64,000 bases of DNA, from positions 310,001 through 374,000 of the forward strand of contig OZ245892.1 of NCBI GenBank assembly GCA_965229605.1. The letters run 5' to 3'. The translations under genes and the position numbers were made by a program. Numbering within the stretch: position 1 is the first letter of the stretch; each line of letters begins with the position of its first letter. The stretch is from G965229605 sp965229605 (GTDB lineage Bacteria; Pseudomonadota; Alphaproteobacteria; CBDDJK01). A model generated the notes under the pieces. That model was not told the origin of the DNA and did not search any database. It worked only from the letters and a program-made list of their open reading frames with translations. Below are positions 8,730-17,325 of this stretch, piece after piece.

Positions 8730-9113
8730 GATATATTCCGCCCCTTTTAGATGCTGGCTCTGATAACAGTCTGCCCCTTAAAAAGAGGGTTTTTGTTCTG
8801 ACCGGTTTTGTATGGCTATATCTGTTTGGAAAAGGTATTTTTCGCACAGTCACAGCCGATACTGTGTATTTCCGCCTTTAGCAAAGACGTTGATTTTACG
8901 CTGTTCAGAAAGATGCAATCTTGCTTGCACATCTGGTAACAGTGCAAGATCATGATATAAGACGCCTAAGGTATTTAAGCTACTAGATATTTGAGCTACT
9001 TACTCTTTATATAAGTGATTTTACAAATGATTCAAGAGGAATACAACAAAAATTTGTAAATCCTGATATATTTAAGATCGGATTCTAAATATATAGCGGT
9101 TTTTCAGCAATTA
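8730..9113 (-). promoter_or_regulatory. AT-rich 384-base gap: possible promoter and long leader of the DUF4167 gene
   Basis: No gene is visible here and the base composition is clearly more AT-rich than its surroundings. On the minus strand TTGAAT (complement of 9030-9035) and TATAAA (complement of 9006-9011), 18 bases apart, could form a promoter, leaving a leader of about 270 bases. Two inverted repeats occur: ATCTTGC/GCAAGAT at 8918-8924 and 8944-8950, overlapped by TTGCAC/GTGCAA, and a bulged GATTTTACAAAT/ATTTGTAAATC at 9017-9028 and 9052-9062. They could be protein-binding sites or RNA stems; nothing identifies which. Confidence 0.3.
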
Positions 9114-9647
9114 TCAAACGGAACCAAGAGTAAATTCGGTGCCTTTGCTGCGAATAGTCAGATGGGTTCCTGCCGGATTTAGGGTGGCCAGATCAACCAG
9201 TTGATAGAAAGCGGCCCGCCCGATCAAGGCATCCAGCTTGTCACGAAAATGCACATAGGGCGCAGGTTCACCGGTTTGCGGGTGTGTTTCAACCCGGATG
9301 GGATGGTCGGGGCCAGCTTCAATCACATGATCAAGGTTTGTCCGAAAGCGCAAAACCTGCTGTGGTCCGGGATCAAGCAAATCCAGGGTAACTGCAACGA
9401 ATGGAGCATCTTCGACAGTGATCAATCCGCGTTCAACCGGAGTCACCAGCCAATAGTCTCCGTTATCGTCGCGTTCAAGGACCGTTGCAAAAAGTTTGCA
9501 TAGCTCTTTGCGTCCAATTGGTGATCCTTGATAATACCATGTGCCGTCACGGGCAATATGCATATCAAAGTCGCCACAGGACTCGGGCCAGCTAAAGTTC
9601 CCCAGCTTTGCCCCGCTGTCCATGGCCTGGCGGAGTTTAGATGTCAT
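9114..9647 (-). CDS. DUF1285 domain protein
   Basis: A 177-residue cytoplasmic protein matching the DUF1285 family of proteobacterial proteins. Characteristic segments are FDMHIARDGTWYYQGSPIGRKELCKLFATVL near residues 27-57 (a longer stretch split here only by position) and the C-terminal HFRDKLDALIGRAAFYQLVDLA. The fold is known from structural genomics, but no reaction is established. It follows fliL by 8 bases and is probably co-transcribed with it. Confidence 0.8.
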   Translation of the reverse strand: MTSKLRQAMDSGAKLGNFSWPESCGDFDMHIARDGTWYYQGSPIGRKELCKLFATVLERDDNGDYWLVTPVERGLITVEDAPFVAVTLDLLDPGPQQVLRFRTNLDHVIEAGPDHPIRVETHPQTGEPAPYVHFRDKLDALIGRAAFYQLVDLATLNPAGTHLTIRSKGTEFTLGSV

Positions 9648-9655
9648 AATTTTAT

Positions 9656-10174
9656 TTACTGGACCTGAATATCCGCAAATAAAACATCGCGCACTTTAAG
9701 CGGGCTGGTTGCCGCATTGATCCGGCGCAAGAGTTCTTCGCGCAAACGGTAGATGCCCTGGCTGCCAGAAAGTTCGCCAATCCGCAACTCCCGCAAATAA
9801 ACCTGAAACCCATCCATGACCCGGGGCATCAGGCTGCGGACAATTTCCTCGTCAGTAGGCTGATCCAGCTCCATGACAAGTTTCAGCTTCAAAAAGCGCC
9901 CTCGCCCGCCAGATGGAGATAACGAGACCGTCAATTCATCCATATGTAAAAAATGACCAACATCGGGCTGGATTTCGCCTTCAATGCCCGTGATTTCTTC
10001 CTCTGCCGGTTCTATGCTTTCCAGCAAGGGATCAAGGGCCCCAAGAAAATAGGCAACCGCCAACCCGATCAGACATAAAAGAGCAACCGCAACCGCAATG
10101 ATCAACCCAAGGCGTCCACCGCCTTTGGATTTCTCGCCTTCGCCGTCTTCGTTATCGTCGTCTTCATTGGCCAT
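9656..10174 (-). CDS. fliL: Flagellar basal body-associated protein FliL
   Basis: A 172-residue single-pass inner-membrane protein. An acidic and Gly/Lys-rich cytoplasmic N-terminus (MANEDDDNEDGEGEK) is followed by one membrane helix at about 23-45. A periplasmic FliL domain contains the usual FLKLKLVMEL strand and ends with VRDVLFADIQVQ. FliL surrounds the stator units at the motor and affects torque and stator recruitment. It lies 37 bases after the FAD oxidoreductase gene and upstream of the DUF1285 gene, away from other basal-body genes. Confidence 0.85.
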   Translation of the reverse strand: MANEDDDNEDGEGEKSKGGGRLGLIIAVAVALLCLIGLAVAYFLGALDPLLESIEPAEEEITGIEGEIQPDVGHFLHMDELTVSLSPSGGRGRFLKLKLVMELDQPTDEEIVRSLMPRVMDGFQVYLRELRIGELSGSQGIYRLREELLRRINAATSPLKVRDVLFADIQVQ

Positions 10175-10211
10175 TTACAGGGTCTCTAAAATAAAATCGT
10201 GCCTTGATGGA

Positions 10212-11672
10212 TCAGGGAGTCGCTGTCAGTTCAACATAGGCATCCATAATCAGATTAGGATCCTGACAGAGTTTACCTTTCCATTTTCCAAGCGGGGTCT
10301 GATTTTGTATCAACCCGCGGATAACGCCGACATGATCGGTTCTTCCCAATGTCTGGGCGCCTACCAGCACGTCATCTTTAAATTCAAGCCGGGTATAGCG
10401 GTAATTTTTTGCATCCAGGCGGGAGGCAGTTTCTCCGCCCTTGACGCCATCCCACTGCCCGAAGCTGGTCGAAACAAGGCCCAGCGTATCCAGGACATTC
10501 ATGCCCAGAGCCCCTTGATAGACGGCATTTTGCCCGGTCATATTCAAGGCAGCGATACGTCCATGATCGGCTGCAACTGGCTGGATAGCCTGGACACTCC
10601 AGTCACCGGAGCCGAATTCTCTGGATTCAGCGCAATCCCCTGCGGCATAAATATTCGGGTCAGAGGTCTGCATATGTTCATTGACCTGAATGCCTTGGCC
10701 AATCTTGAGGCCGGCACCATCAAGGAAGCCGACATTTGACTTCACCCCGGCGGCAACCACCAGAAGGTCTGCGGTCATATCTTCGCCATTTGAAAGGCTG
10801 ACCGTTAAAGAATTTTTGCCTTTCTCGCTGCTTTTGCTGACATTTTCGATACGGGTTGAGGTATGGACCTTGACGCCTTCTTTTTCGCACCAGTCCTTTA
10901 TCAGCCCGCCAGACGTTTCGTCCAGCATGCGCGGAACCATCCGGTTGCCCATCTCAACAACCGTCAGTTTCACGCCGCGTGCGGCCAAGGCCTCCAGAAT
11001 AATGCAGCCGATGAAGCCAGCCCCCATCAAGACCACGCGTGAGCCTTTTTCGGCCAGCCGGATGATGTGGCGCGAATCTTCAAGCGTCCAGCAATGATGG
11101 ACTCCTTCAAGATCAAGACCTGAAATCGGCGGCTTGATCGGAACAGAGCCCGTCGCCAGACATAATTTGCCGTAAGACACATTCTCTCCGGAAGCCAGTG
11201 TCAGCAGCTTGTCTTCAGGGGCCAAGCCCTGAACAAAATCCTGCTTATAATCAATGCCCTGCTTTTTATAATGCCCGTCAGTTTTGCGCAGATAGGTGCC
11301 GGGCTCCTCAATATTGCCAATCAGATAATAGGGAATCGCCATGCGGGAATAAGGCGGCTCGTTCTCCCCGCCAACCAGAAGGATCGAGCCTTTGCCGTGC
11401 GACTTGTTCTGCTCGGCAAGCGTTTCTGCGGCAACAACCCCCGCCGGACCGGCTCCGACAACCACATAGTCATAAGAAGATGTCTTTCCAGACGATGTAG
11501 TCGTTGTCGATTTAGAAGTCGATTTAGAAGATGAATTTTTCGGCGCAGGTGTCTCTTTTGGTGTTGCAGCCGGGCTGCTAGCCTCTTTCGCGGGCGTTTT
11601 ACTCGCGTCCGAGCCTTGATTCTCGTCCGAATGACCGGAGAAAAAATTAAGAAGTGCTTTCAAAAGACCCAT
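10212..11672 (-). CDS. NAD(P)/FAD-dependent oxidoreductase with N-terminal low-complexity linker
   Basis: A 486-residue flavoprotein of the pyridine nucleotide-disulfide reductase superfamily, nearest in type to NirB N-terminal or ferredoxin/rubredoxin reductase-like enzymes. The FAD-binding GAGPAGVVAAE motif lies near residue 76, the NAD-binding GAGFIGCIILEALAARG near residue 220, and the second FAD contact IYAAGDCAE near residue 345. Unusually, the first 70 residues are a short hydrophobic amphipathic helix (MGLLKALLNFF) followed by a Ser/Thr/Lys/Pro/Ala-rich linker. That could tether the enzyme to a membrane or partner; this is inference. The electron acceptor is unknown. Confidence 0.75.
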   Translation of the reverse strand: MGLLKALLNFFSGHSDENQGSDASKTPAKEASSPAATPKETPAPKNSSSKSTSKSTTTTSSGKTSSYDYVVVGAGPAGVVAAETLAEQNKSHGKGSILLVGGENEPPYSRMAIPYYLIGNIEEPGTYLRKTDGHYKKQGIDYKQDFVQGLAPEDKLLTLASGENVSYGKLCLATGSVPIKPPISGLDLEGVHHCWTLEDSRHIIRLAEKGSRVVLMGAGFIGCIILEALAARGVKLTVVEMGNRMVPRMLDETSGGLIKDWCEKEGVKVHTSTRIENVSKSSEKGKNSLTVSLSNGEDMTADLLVVAAGVKSNVGFLDGAGLKIGQGIQVNEHMQTSDPNIYAAGDCAESREFGSGDWSVQAIQPVAADHGRIAALNMTGQNAVYQGALGMNVLDTLGLVSTSFGQWDGVKGGETASRLDAKNYRYTRLEFKDDVLVGAQTLGRTDHVGVIRGLIQNQTPLGKWKGKLCQDPNLIMDAYVELTATP

Positions 11673-11919
11673 GACAGAAACTCCTCTCTTAACGAACGTA
11701 TAGCAATATCTAGGGTCTTATAGCTTACCAGTCCCTGCTCGCCAAGTGTAACTTGTTGAAGGCTCTATTCATATGCAGGGAAAATGCCTTGAAAGCACTT
11801 GTGGTGGTTGTGACAAATGGCAATTCCGTGTAATGAAGCCCCAAAGGCAGGGCTGGCCTTTGAAAGGCTAGATAGGCAAAATAGAAAAGATTGGGTCTTA
11901 TCTTGAGCATATATAGACG
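11673..11919. other. Intergenic region between the oxidoreductase and tRNA-Cys
   Basis: A 247-base gap between divergent units. It should contain the promoters of the oxidoreductase gene (minus) and of tRNA-Cys/bamD (plus), but no convincing pair of hexamers was found. A perfect stem CAAAGGC/GCCTTTG with a seven-base loop lies at 11842-11862. It is not followed by a T-run on either strand, so it is not an evident terminator. No open frame here looks like a gene. Confidence 0.35.
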
Positions 11920-11993
11920 GGTGCGGTGGCGGAGTGGCTACGCAGAGGACTGCAAATCCTTGTACACCGGTTCGAATCCGGTCCGCACCTCCA
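11920..11993 (+). tRNA. tRNA-Cys (anticodon GCA)
   Basis: A complete tRNA of 74 bases with CCA. The acceptor arms GGTGCGG and CCGCACC pair fully. The anticodon loop CTGCAAA carries GCA at 11952-11954. The T arm contains GGTTCGAATCC, the discriminator is T as expected for tRNA-Cys, and CCA is encoded at 11991-11993. It lies 44 bases before the proposed bamD start and may share its transcript. Confidence 0.97.
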
Positions 11994-12037
11994 GTTCTTT
12001 AGAGATCAGGCACTATAGGCCTGAAAAGTCCCGTCTG

Positions 12038-12841
12038 TTGGGGAGGGTGGCTGGTGTGGTTCTGGCTGGCGTGGTTCTGGCAGGATGCGCAGGAGAGGAT
12101 GCGCCTGTTTATATCGAACGCCCGGTTGAGGACCTTTACAATCAGGCAATGGATAATCTGGCGGTTGGGTCCTATAAAGAGGCCTACGAGCTTTTTGAAG
12201 AGGTTGACCGCCAGCATCCTTATTCTGCCTGGGCTGCGCGGGCTCAGCTGATGGGTGCTTATGTCTATTATCTATCCAACCGGTTTGACGAGGCTATTCT
12301 GGCTCTGGATCGCTTTATAGACCTTCATCCGGGCCATGATCATATTGATTATGCCTATTATCTAAAGGCGATATGCTATTATGACCGGATTGTCGATGTT
12401 GGCCGCGATCAGGAGATCACCCGTCAGGCTCTGGAGTCTTTTCGCGAGATTTTGCGCCGTTTCCCCAATAGTGCCTATGCGCGGGACAGTTCGCTTAAGC
12501 TGGATTTGACGATGGATCATCTGGCGGGCAAGGAAATGTATATCGGGCGTTTTTACTTGCGCCGGGAAGAAACATTGGCTGCGATCAACCGTTTTCGCCA
12601 GGTCCTGGTTAATTATCAGACGACGACTCACACGCCGGAGGCGCTTTATCGTCTGGTGGAGGCCTATTCCCGTCTGGGGATCGAGCAAGAAGCCCAGCGG
12701 GCAGCGGCTGTCCTTGGGCATAATTTTCCGGGGAATATATGGTATGACAAGGCCTATGAACTGATTGAAGGCGAAGGCCAGCTGCCCGAGGATATGCCCG
12801 AAGACAGCTGGTGGGGCAATTTGCTTGATAACTGGCTTTGA
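12038..12841 (+). CDS. bamD: Outer membrane assembly lipoprotein BamD
   Basis: A 267-residue TPR lipoprotein of the BAM complex, which folds beta-barrel proteins into the outer membrane. The open frame runs back through tRNA-Cys without any ATG, so the start must be a non-ATG codon after 11993. TTG at 12038 gives a signal of the form MGRVAGVVLAGVVLAGC with a lipobox VLAGC. A GTG 15 bases later is possible but leaves a signal without a positive charge. The mature part shows BamD hallmarks: VEDLYNQAMDNL, TPR helices, IDYAYYLKAICYYDRI and YIGRFYLRREETLAAINRF. The signal contains a 15-base in-frame duplication (VVLAG twice). recN follows after 57 bases, a usual alphaproteobacterial pairing. Confidence 0.88.
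   Translation: MGRVAGVVLAGVVLAGCAGEDAPVYIERPVEDLYNQAMDNLAVGSYKEAYELFEEVDRQHPYSAWAARAQLMGAYVYYLSNRFDEAILALDRFIDLHPGHDHIDYAYYLKAICYYDRIVDVGRDQEITRQALESFREILRRFPNSAYARDSSLKLDLTMDHLAGKEMYIGRFYLRREETLAAINRFRQVLVNYQTTTHTPEALYRLVEAYSRLGIEQEAQRAAAVLGHNFPGNIWYDKAYELIEGEGQLPEDMPEDSWWGNLLDNWL
12050..12079. repeat. 15-base in-frame duplication in the bamD signal peptide
   Basis: Two adjacent copies of GGCTGG(T/C)GTGGTTCT at 12050-12064 and 12065-12079 differ by one base. They encode a repeated VVLAG in the hydrophobic core of the BamD lipoprotein signal. The duplication may compensate for an otherwise very short signal peptide. Confidence 0.7.
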
Positions 12842-12898
12842 GCAACAGGTCCGGCACGCGCCATTGAAGTCTCTTCCAAATCCGATATAGCAATAGAA

Positions 12899-14635
12899 AT
12901 GCTGGCCGAATTGACCATTGAGAATCTTGTGCTTGTTGACCATCTTTCCCTGGAGTTTGGGGAGGGCATGACCGTCTTGACGGGAGAGACCGGGGCCGGG
13001 AAGTCGATTTTGCTGGATGCGCTGGGGCTGTCTTTGGGAAAGCGGGCTGACAGTCGCTTTGTGCGGGCGGGCTGCGACCGGGCAGAGGTCTGTGCGCGTT
13101 TTGACCCGCCAGAGCGTTTGATTCCAGAGCTTGTGCAGGCCTTTGAGTCTGCCGGGATGGCCTATGAATCTGGGGAAGAAATTGTCATGCGCCGACAGGT
13201 TGGCATGGATGGCCGGTCGCGCGGTTATATCAATGACCGTCCGGCCAGTCTCGGGCTGATGCGCTCTGTTGGAGAATGTCTGGTTGAAATTCAGGGCCAG
13301 AATGACCGGCTGGGTTTGCTGGATGCGTCCAGTCACGCGGGCTATCTTGACCGTTTTGGCAATCTGGGCGGGCTGGCGGCGCAGGTTCGGCAGGCTTTTC
13401 AGGCCTGGAAACAGAGCGAGAAAGCCTGGGAAGAGGCGGTTGCGGCCCAGAAGATTCTGGAGCGCGAGCGTGAGTATCTGCGTCATGCCCGGGACGAGCT
13501 TGAAGAGTTTGAGCCGTTGGAAAACGAGGAATCAACCCTGAACGCGGACCATCAGATTTTGCGCGATGCGGCACGCTTGACAGAGAGTTTGCGTGAAACT
13601 TTGGACTGGATTGAAGGCGATGGCCGGGCTGAGTCCTGTTTGCACAAGGCGATGCGCAGTCTGGCGCGGGTTGAGGCCAGCGCGGGTCAAAGGATTGAGG
13701 TCCCGGTGCAGGCTCTGGAGCGCGCCAGTCAGGATATGGCGGATGCGGTAGCGATGTTGACGGAATTTGGGCAGGAGATTGCGGGGTCCGGGGATCGTTT
13801 ATCAGAGATTGAAGAGCGTTTGTTCCGGCTGCGCGAGCTTGCACGCAAATATGGCTGTCACCCGGACGAGTTGGACAAGACGCTGGCTTCTATTCAGCAG
13901 GATTTGGAAAAACTTGATAGCGGTGCCTCTGATATTGAAAGGCTCGATCAGCAAAGACAGGAAGCGCAGGAAACCTATAGCCGGGTCGCCGATAAGCTTG
14001 CCGAAGCCCGGAGTCAGGTGGCGCAAACTCTGGCCGATGCTGTCAATTCTGAATTTCCTTCCCTGAAACTTGAAAAGGCGAGATTTTCAGTGGCCCGGAC
14101 ACCGCTTGACCCGGCGCAATGGGGGGCGGTCGGGAAAATGCGCTTTACCTTTGAAGTCAGCACCAATCCGGGCGTTGAAGCAGGTCCGATTGAACAGATT
14201 GCCTCGGGCGGTGAACTGGCGCGTATTCTGCTGGCCCTTAAAGTATCTCTGGCCGGGGCAGGCGATGCCCCGACCCTGATTTTTGACGAGGTCGATAGCG
14301 GGATCAGCGGCGCGACAGCAGCGGCGGTTGGGCAGCGGATGGCGCAACTGGCCCGCCATACGCAGGTCCTGGCGGTCACCCACTCCCCGCAAGTCGCCGC
14401 ACGCGGGCAGTTTCACTGGCTGGTTGCCAAAGAGAACAGAACGATCACGCCAGGCGGTGACATTTTCCCGGATGATGGCGACGGTTCTGCTCAACCGTTG
14501 GAAACCGCCTCAACCCGCGTTTCTATTCTGGATGATGACCATCGGCATGAGGAAATTGCCCGGATGCTGGCTGGCTCCACCATCACCAAAGCTGCCCGCG
14601 ATGCCGCTCATACGCTGCTTGCAGAAAACGGATAG
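12899..14635 (+). CDS. recN: DNA repair protein RecN
   Basis: A 578-residue SMC-like ATPase active in double-strand break repair. The N-terminal half of the ATPase has Walker A GETGAGKS at about residues 28-35. A long coiled-coil region fills the middle, about residues 155-385. The C-terminal half carries the ABC signature region LRIASGGELARILLAL-like sequence (SGGELAR) and Walker B TLIFDEVDSGISG, followed by the HTQVLAVTHSPQVAA segment. The length is close to the usual 550-570. It lies between bamD and ispDF on the same strand; ispDF starts 8 bases after its stop, so they are probably co-transcribed. Confidence 0.95.
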   Translation: MLAELTIENLVLVDHLSLEFGEGMTVLTGETGAGKSILLDALGLSLGKRADSRFVRAGCDRAEVCARFDPPERLIPELVQAFESAGMAYESGEEIVMRRQVGMDGRSRGYINDRPASLGLMRSVGECLVEIQGQNDRLGLLDASSHAGYLDRFGNLGGLAAQVRQAFQAWKQSEKAWEEAVAAQKILEREREYLRHARDELEEFEPLENEESTLNADHQILRDAARLTESLRETLDWIEGDGRAESCLHKAMRSLARVEASAGQRIEVPVQALERASQDMADAVAMLTEFGQEIAGSGDRLSEIEERLFRLRELARKYGCHPDELDKTLASIQQDLEKLDSGASDIERLDQQRQEAQETYSRVADKLAEARSQVAQTLADAVNSEFPSLKLEKARFSVARTPLDPAQWGAVGKMRFTFEVSTNPGVEAGPIEQIASGGELARILLALKVSLAGAGDAPTLIFDEVDSGISGATAAAVGQRMAQLARHTQVLAVTHSPQVAARGQFHWLVAKENRTITPGGDIFPDDGDGSAQPLETASTRVSILDDDHRHEEIARMLAGSTITKAARDAAHTLLAENG

Positions 14636-14643
14636 GGGCCAGC

Positions 14644-15930
14644 ATGACAGGAATTGCAGCCGTTGTGGTTGCTGGCGGGCAGGGTTTACGCGCCCGCACC
14701 AGCAGCAAAACAGAGTCCAGGGACGACCCGGCTCAACATGAACAGGCTAAACAATATCGGCAACCCAAACAATATCAAAAATTGGGTGCCAAGCGCGTTG
14801 TCTGCCACAGTCTTGACCGCTTTTTACATCACCCTTTAATCGGGACGGTTGTGCTGGTCGTCGCCAGCGATGTCCGGCCTGAACTTTCCGCTATTCTGGG
14901 GGCCGAGCGATTAAAGCAGCTTCAAATTGTCGAAGGCGGGGCAACCCGTCAGCAATCGGTTTTTGCCGGACTAAAGGCTTTGCAGGATTCAGAGCCACCT
15001 GATTATGTATTGATTCATGATGCGGCGCGTCCGCTTCTTTCCGATCCACTTCTGGAACGTATCCTGACCACGGTTCTTTCCAAAGGATCAGCCGTCCCCG
15101 GCTTGCGGCCCATGGATGCAATCAAAGAACAGACAAACCAGCCGGATGGATTGATGCGGGCCGGGCAGCGTGTGGCCCGTGATCATCTTGTCGCGGTGCA
15201 GACCCCGCAGGCTTTTTCCTTCGCTGCGATCTGGGAAGCCCATTGCAAGGCCCGGCAATCGGGTCTGGATGCGGTGGATGATGATGCCGCCTTGCTGTTT
15301 CACAGCGATAACCCGCCCCTGATTGTTGAAGGCGATCCGGCGAATATCAAACTGACAACGCAGCAGGATTTTCTTCATGCGGTGCGTCTTCTGGGCTATG
15401 GACAGCTTCCAGACCTGCGCATTGGAACCGGTTATGATCTCCATCGTTTTGCTGAAACAAACTCAATTAAAGATAAACCAACCGGGACGATTCCAATAGG
15501 CGGCGTGCAAATTCCGCACAAAAATCAGCTTGTCGGACATTCGGATGCCGATTGTTTGCTGCATGCGCTGGTTGATGCGCTGCTGGGGGCCTTGGCTGAC
15601 GGGGATATCGGCACCCACTTCCCGCCGCAGGACGATCAATGGAAAGGGGCCGATTCGGCAGTTTTTATTGCCGATACCCGCGCCCGGCTGGAGGCCCGTG
15701 GCGGATCAATTTTAAACATTGATTCAACAATTATTTGCGAAGCTCCGAAAATTGGCCCGCACCGCGCCGCCATTCAAAAATCAATCGCCGGGCTGCTTGG
15801 CATTTCGCCTTCCCGAATATCAATTAAAGCCAAAACCAACGAAGGGCTTGATGCCATCGGGCGCGGGCAGGGCATTGCCGCCCAGGTTGCTGTGCTTGTC
15901 GCTTTTCCAATGGATAATCCCTTATCATGA
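14644..15930 (+). CDS. ispDF: Bifunctional IspD/IspF (methylerythritol phosphate pathway)
   Basis: A 428-residue fusion of two MEP-pathway enzymes. Residues 1 to about 250 are 2-C-methyl-D-erythritol 4-phosphate cytidylyltransferase (VVVAGGQGLRAR, IHDAARPLL, AVQTPQAF). Residues about 258-428 are 2-C-methyl-D-erythritol 2,4-cyclodiphosphate synthase (GTGYDLHRF with the metal-binding Asp and His, GHSDADCLLHALVDALLGAL, TNEGLDAIGRGQGIA). This fusion is standard in many alphaproteobacteria. Between the CTP-binding glycine loop and the PKQY motif there are roughly 20 extra hydrophilic residues, partly produced by an 18-base duplication at 14749-14776 that repeats KQYRQP/KQYQ. A palindromic repeat follows the stop by 9 bases. 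Confidence 0.95.
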   Translation: MTGIAAVVVAGGQGLRARTSSKTESRDDPAQHEQAKQYRQPKQYQKLGAKRVVCHSLDRFLHHPLIGTVVLVVASDVRPELSAILGAERLKQLQIVEGGATRQQSVFAGLKALQDSEPPDYVLIHDAARPLLSDPLLERILTTVLSKGSAVPGLRPMDAIKEQTNQPDGLMRAGQRVARDHLVAVQTPQAFSFAAIWEAHCKARQSGLDAVDDDAALLFHSDNPPLIVEGDPANIKLTTQQDFLHAVRLLGYGQLPDLRIGTGYDLHRFAETNSIKDKPTGTIPIGGVQIPHKNQLVGHSDADCLLHALVDALLGALADGDIGTHFPPQDDQWKGADSAVFIADTRARLEARGGSILNIDSTIICEAPKIGPHRAAIQKSIAGLLGISPSRISIKAKTNEGLDAIGRGQGIAAQVAVLVAFPMDNPLS

Positions 15931-15939
15931 TGCGGGGGC

Positions 15940-15954
15940 TAGGGTCAGGACCCA
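15940..15954. repeat. Palindromic repeat, copy 2 (TAGGGTCAGGACCCA)
   Basis: It shares the 14-base core TAGGGTCAGGACCC with the copy at 1717-1732. It lies 9 bases after the ispDF stop and 54 bases before murA. It could be a short terminator or processing stem, or a dispersed repeat. Confidence 0.5.
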
Positions 15955-16008
15955 TAGGTTATAAACGCAAGGTTGATTGACAATAAAGCGACATATATAG
16001 GATAAATT

Positions 16009-17292
16009 ATGGACAGAATCGCAATCACTGGTGGACAGCCCCTTAACGGGGAAATCACGATTGACGGCGCAAAAAATGCCGCCCTGCCTTTATTGGCAGC
16101 AACGCTTTTAACCGGCGATTCTATACGTCTGTCCAATATCCCGGATCTGGCAGATATTCGCTTTATGCTGTCTATCCTCCGCCATCTGGGGGCCGAGGTC
16201 TCGGTTACCCCGGCAGAGGAACCCGATTTATCGCAATCGGTCCAGATACAAACCAGAAATCTGGCCACCCATATCGCCCCCTATGATATGGTGCGCAAAA
16301 TGCGGGCCAGCGTCCTGGTGCTGGGCCCGCTGCTGGCCCGCTTTGGTCAGGCCCGGGTGTCGCTGCCCGGCGGCTGCGTCATCGGGGCGCGGCCTATCGA
16401 TATGCATCTTGAAGGCTTGCAGCGCATGGGCGCAAAAATTACCCTCGATCAGGGCTATGTCGATGCAAAGGCGCCTGCGGATGGCCTCAAGGGGGCAGAT
16501 ATCACCTTGCCCCAGCCTTCGGTCGGGGCCAGCGAGAACCTGATGATGGCGGCGGCTCTGGCCAATGGACAAAGCCGGATTTTGAATGTTGCGCGGGAAC
16601 CTGAAATCACTGAACTGGCCGAACTTCTTCAGGCAATGGGGGCGAAAATTGACGGAATCGGCACCTCGGAATTAACGATAACCGGCGTTTCCAGCCTCCA
16701 GGGAACAGACCACCGGGTGCGCCCGGATCGTATCGTTGCGGGCAGCTATATGATGGCTGCCGCCGCCACCCGTGGACAGGTTCTTTTAAAAGATGCGCCG
16801 ATAGAGTCCCTGACAAATGTTTTTGATCTTTTAAAGCAAGCCGGGGTCAAGATTGAAACGGTTGAAGAACGCAACGTCCTTGTCAGTGCTGATCAGCTTG
16901 ACGGCATTGACCTGATGACTGAACCCTACCCCGGTTTTCCAACCGACTTGCAAGCCCAGTTTATGGCCCTGATGGTTTGTGCAAAAGGGGCCTCAATGAT
17001 TACCGAAACAATCTTTGAAAACCGCTTTATGCATGTGCCGGAATTGCAAAGGCTCGGGGCCAATATCAATTTTCATGGCGGCTCTGCCATCGTGCGCGGG
17101 GTTGAAAAACTCCGGGCGGCTCCGGTGATGGCAACCGATATCCGGGCCTCGCTCTCGCTGATCATTGCCGCCCTGATCGCCGAGGGCGAAACAGTTGTCC
17201 ACCGGGTTTACCATCTTGATCGCGGCTATGCGGCTCTGGTGCGAAAACTTTCAGCCTGCGGGGCGCAGATATCCAGGCTTTCTGATCGCTAA
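16009..17292 (+). CDS. murA: UDP-N-acetylglucosamine 1-carboxyvinyltransferase MurA
   Basis: A 427-residue cytoplasmic enzyme catalysing the first committed step of peptidoglycan synthesis, transfer of enolpyruvate from PEP to UDP-GlcNAc. The conserved DGAKNAALPL lies at residues 19-28 with Lys22. The catalytic cysteine is Cys123 in LPGGCVIGARPID, so the protein should be fosfomycin-sensitive by family rule. PYPGFPTDLQAQFM and ENRFMHVPELQRLGA are further signatures. The length is normal. The start has AGGA 6 bases upstream. Confidence 0.96.
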   Translation: MDRIAITGGQPLNGEITIDGAKNAALPLLAATLLTGDSIRLSNIPDLADIRFMLSILRHLGAEVSVTPAEEPDLSQSVQIQTRNLATHIAPYDMVRKMRASVLVLGPLLARFGQARVSLPGGCVIGARPIDMHLEGLQRMGAKITLDQGYVDAKAPADGLKGADITLPQPSVGASENLMMAAALANGQSRILNVAREPEITELAELLQAMGAKIDGIGTSELTITGVSSLQGTDHRVRPDRIVAGSYMMAAAATRGQVLLKDAPIESLTNVFDLLKQAGVKIETVEERNVLVSADQLDGIDLMTEPYPGFPTDLQAQFMALMVCAKGASMITETIFENRFMHVPELQRLGANINFHGGSAIVRGVEKLRAAPVMATDIRASLSLIIAALIAEGETVVHRVYHLDRGYAALVRKLSACGAQISRLSDR

Positions 17293-17325
17293 AGTCAGCA
17301 TCCTGCCTATCTCATGGAGAAATAA

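Noticed and set aside
11891..12037. BamD N-terminal extension reading through tRNA-Cys
   Set aside because: The frame is open by chance across the tRNA gene; no start codon with a ribosome site exists there and the extension would destroy the lipoprotein signal.
12362..13486. 374-codon minus-strand frame across bamD and recN
   Set aside because: It spans two firmly identified genes on the other strand and has no family features; a long shadow frame caused by codon bias.
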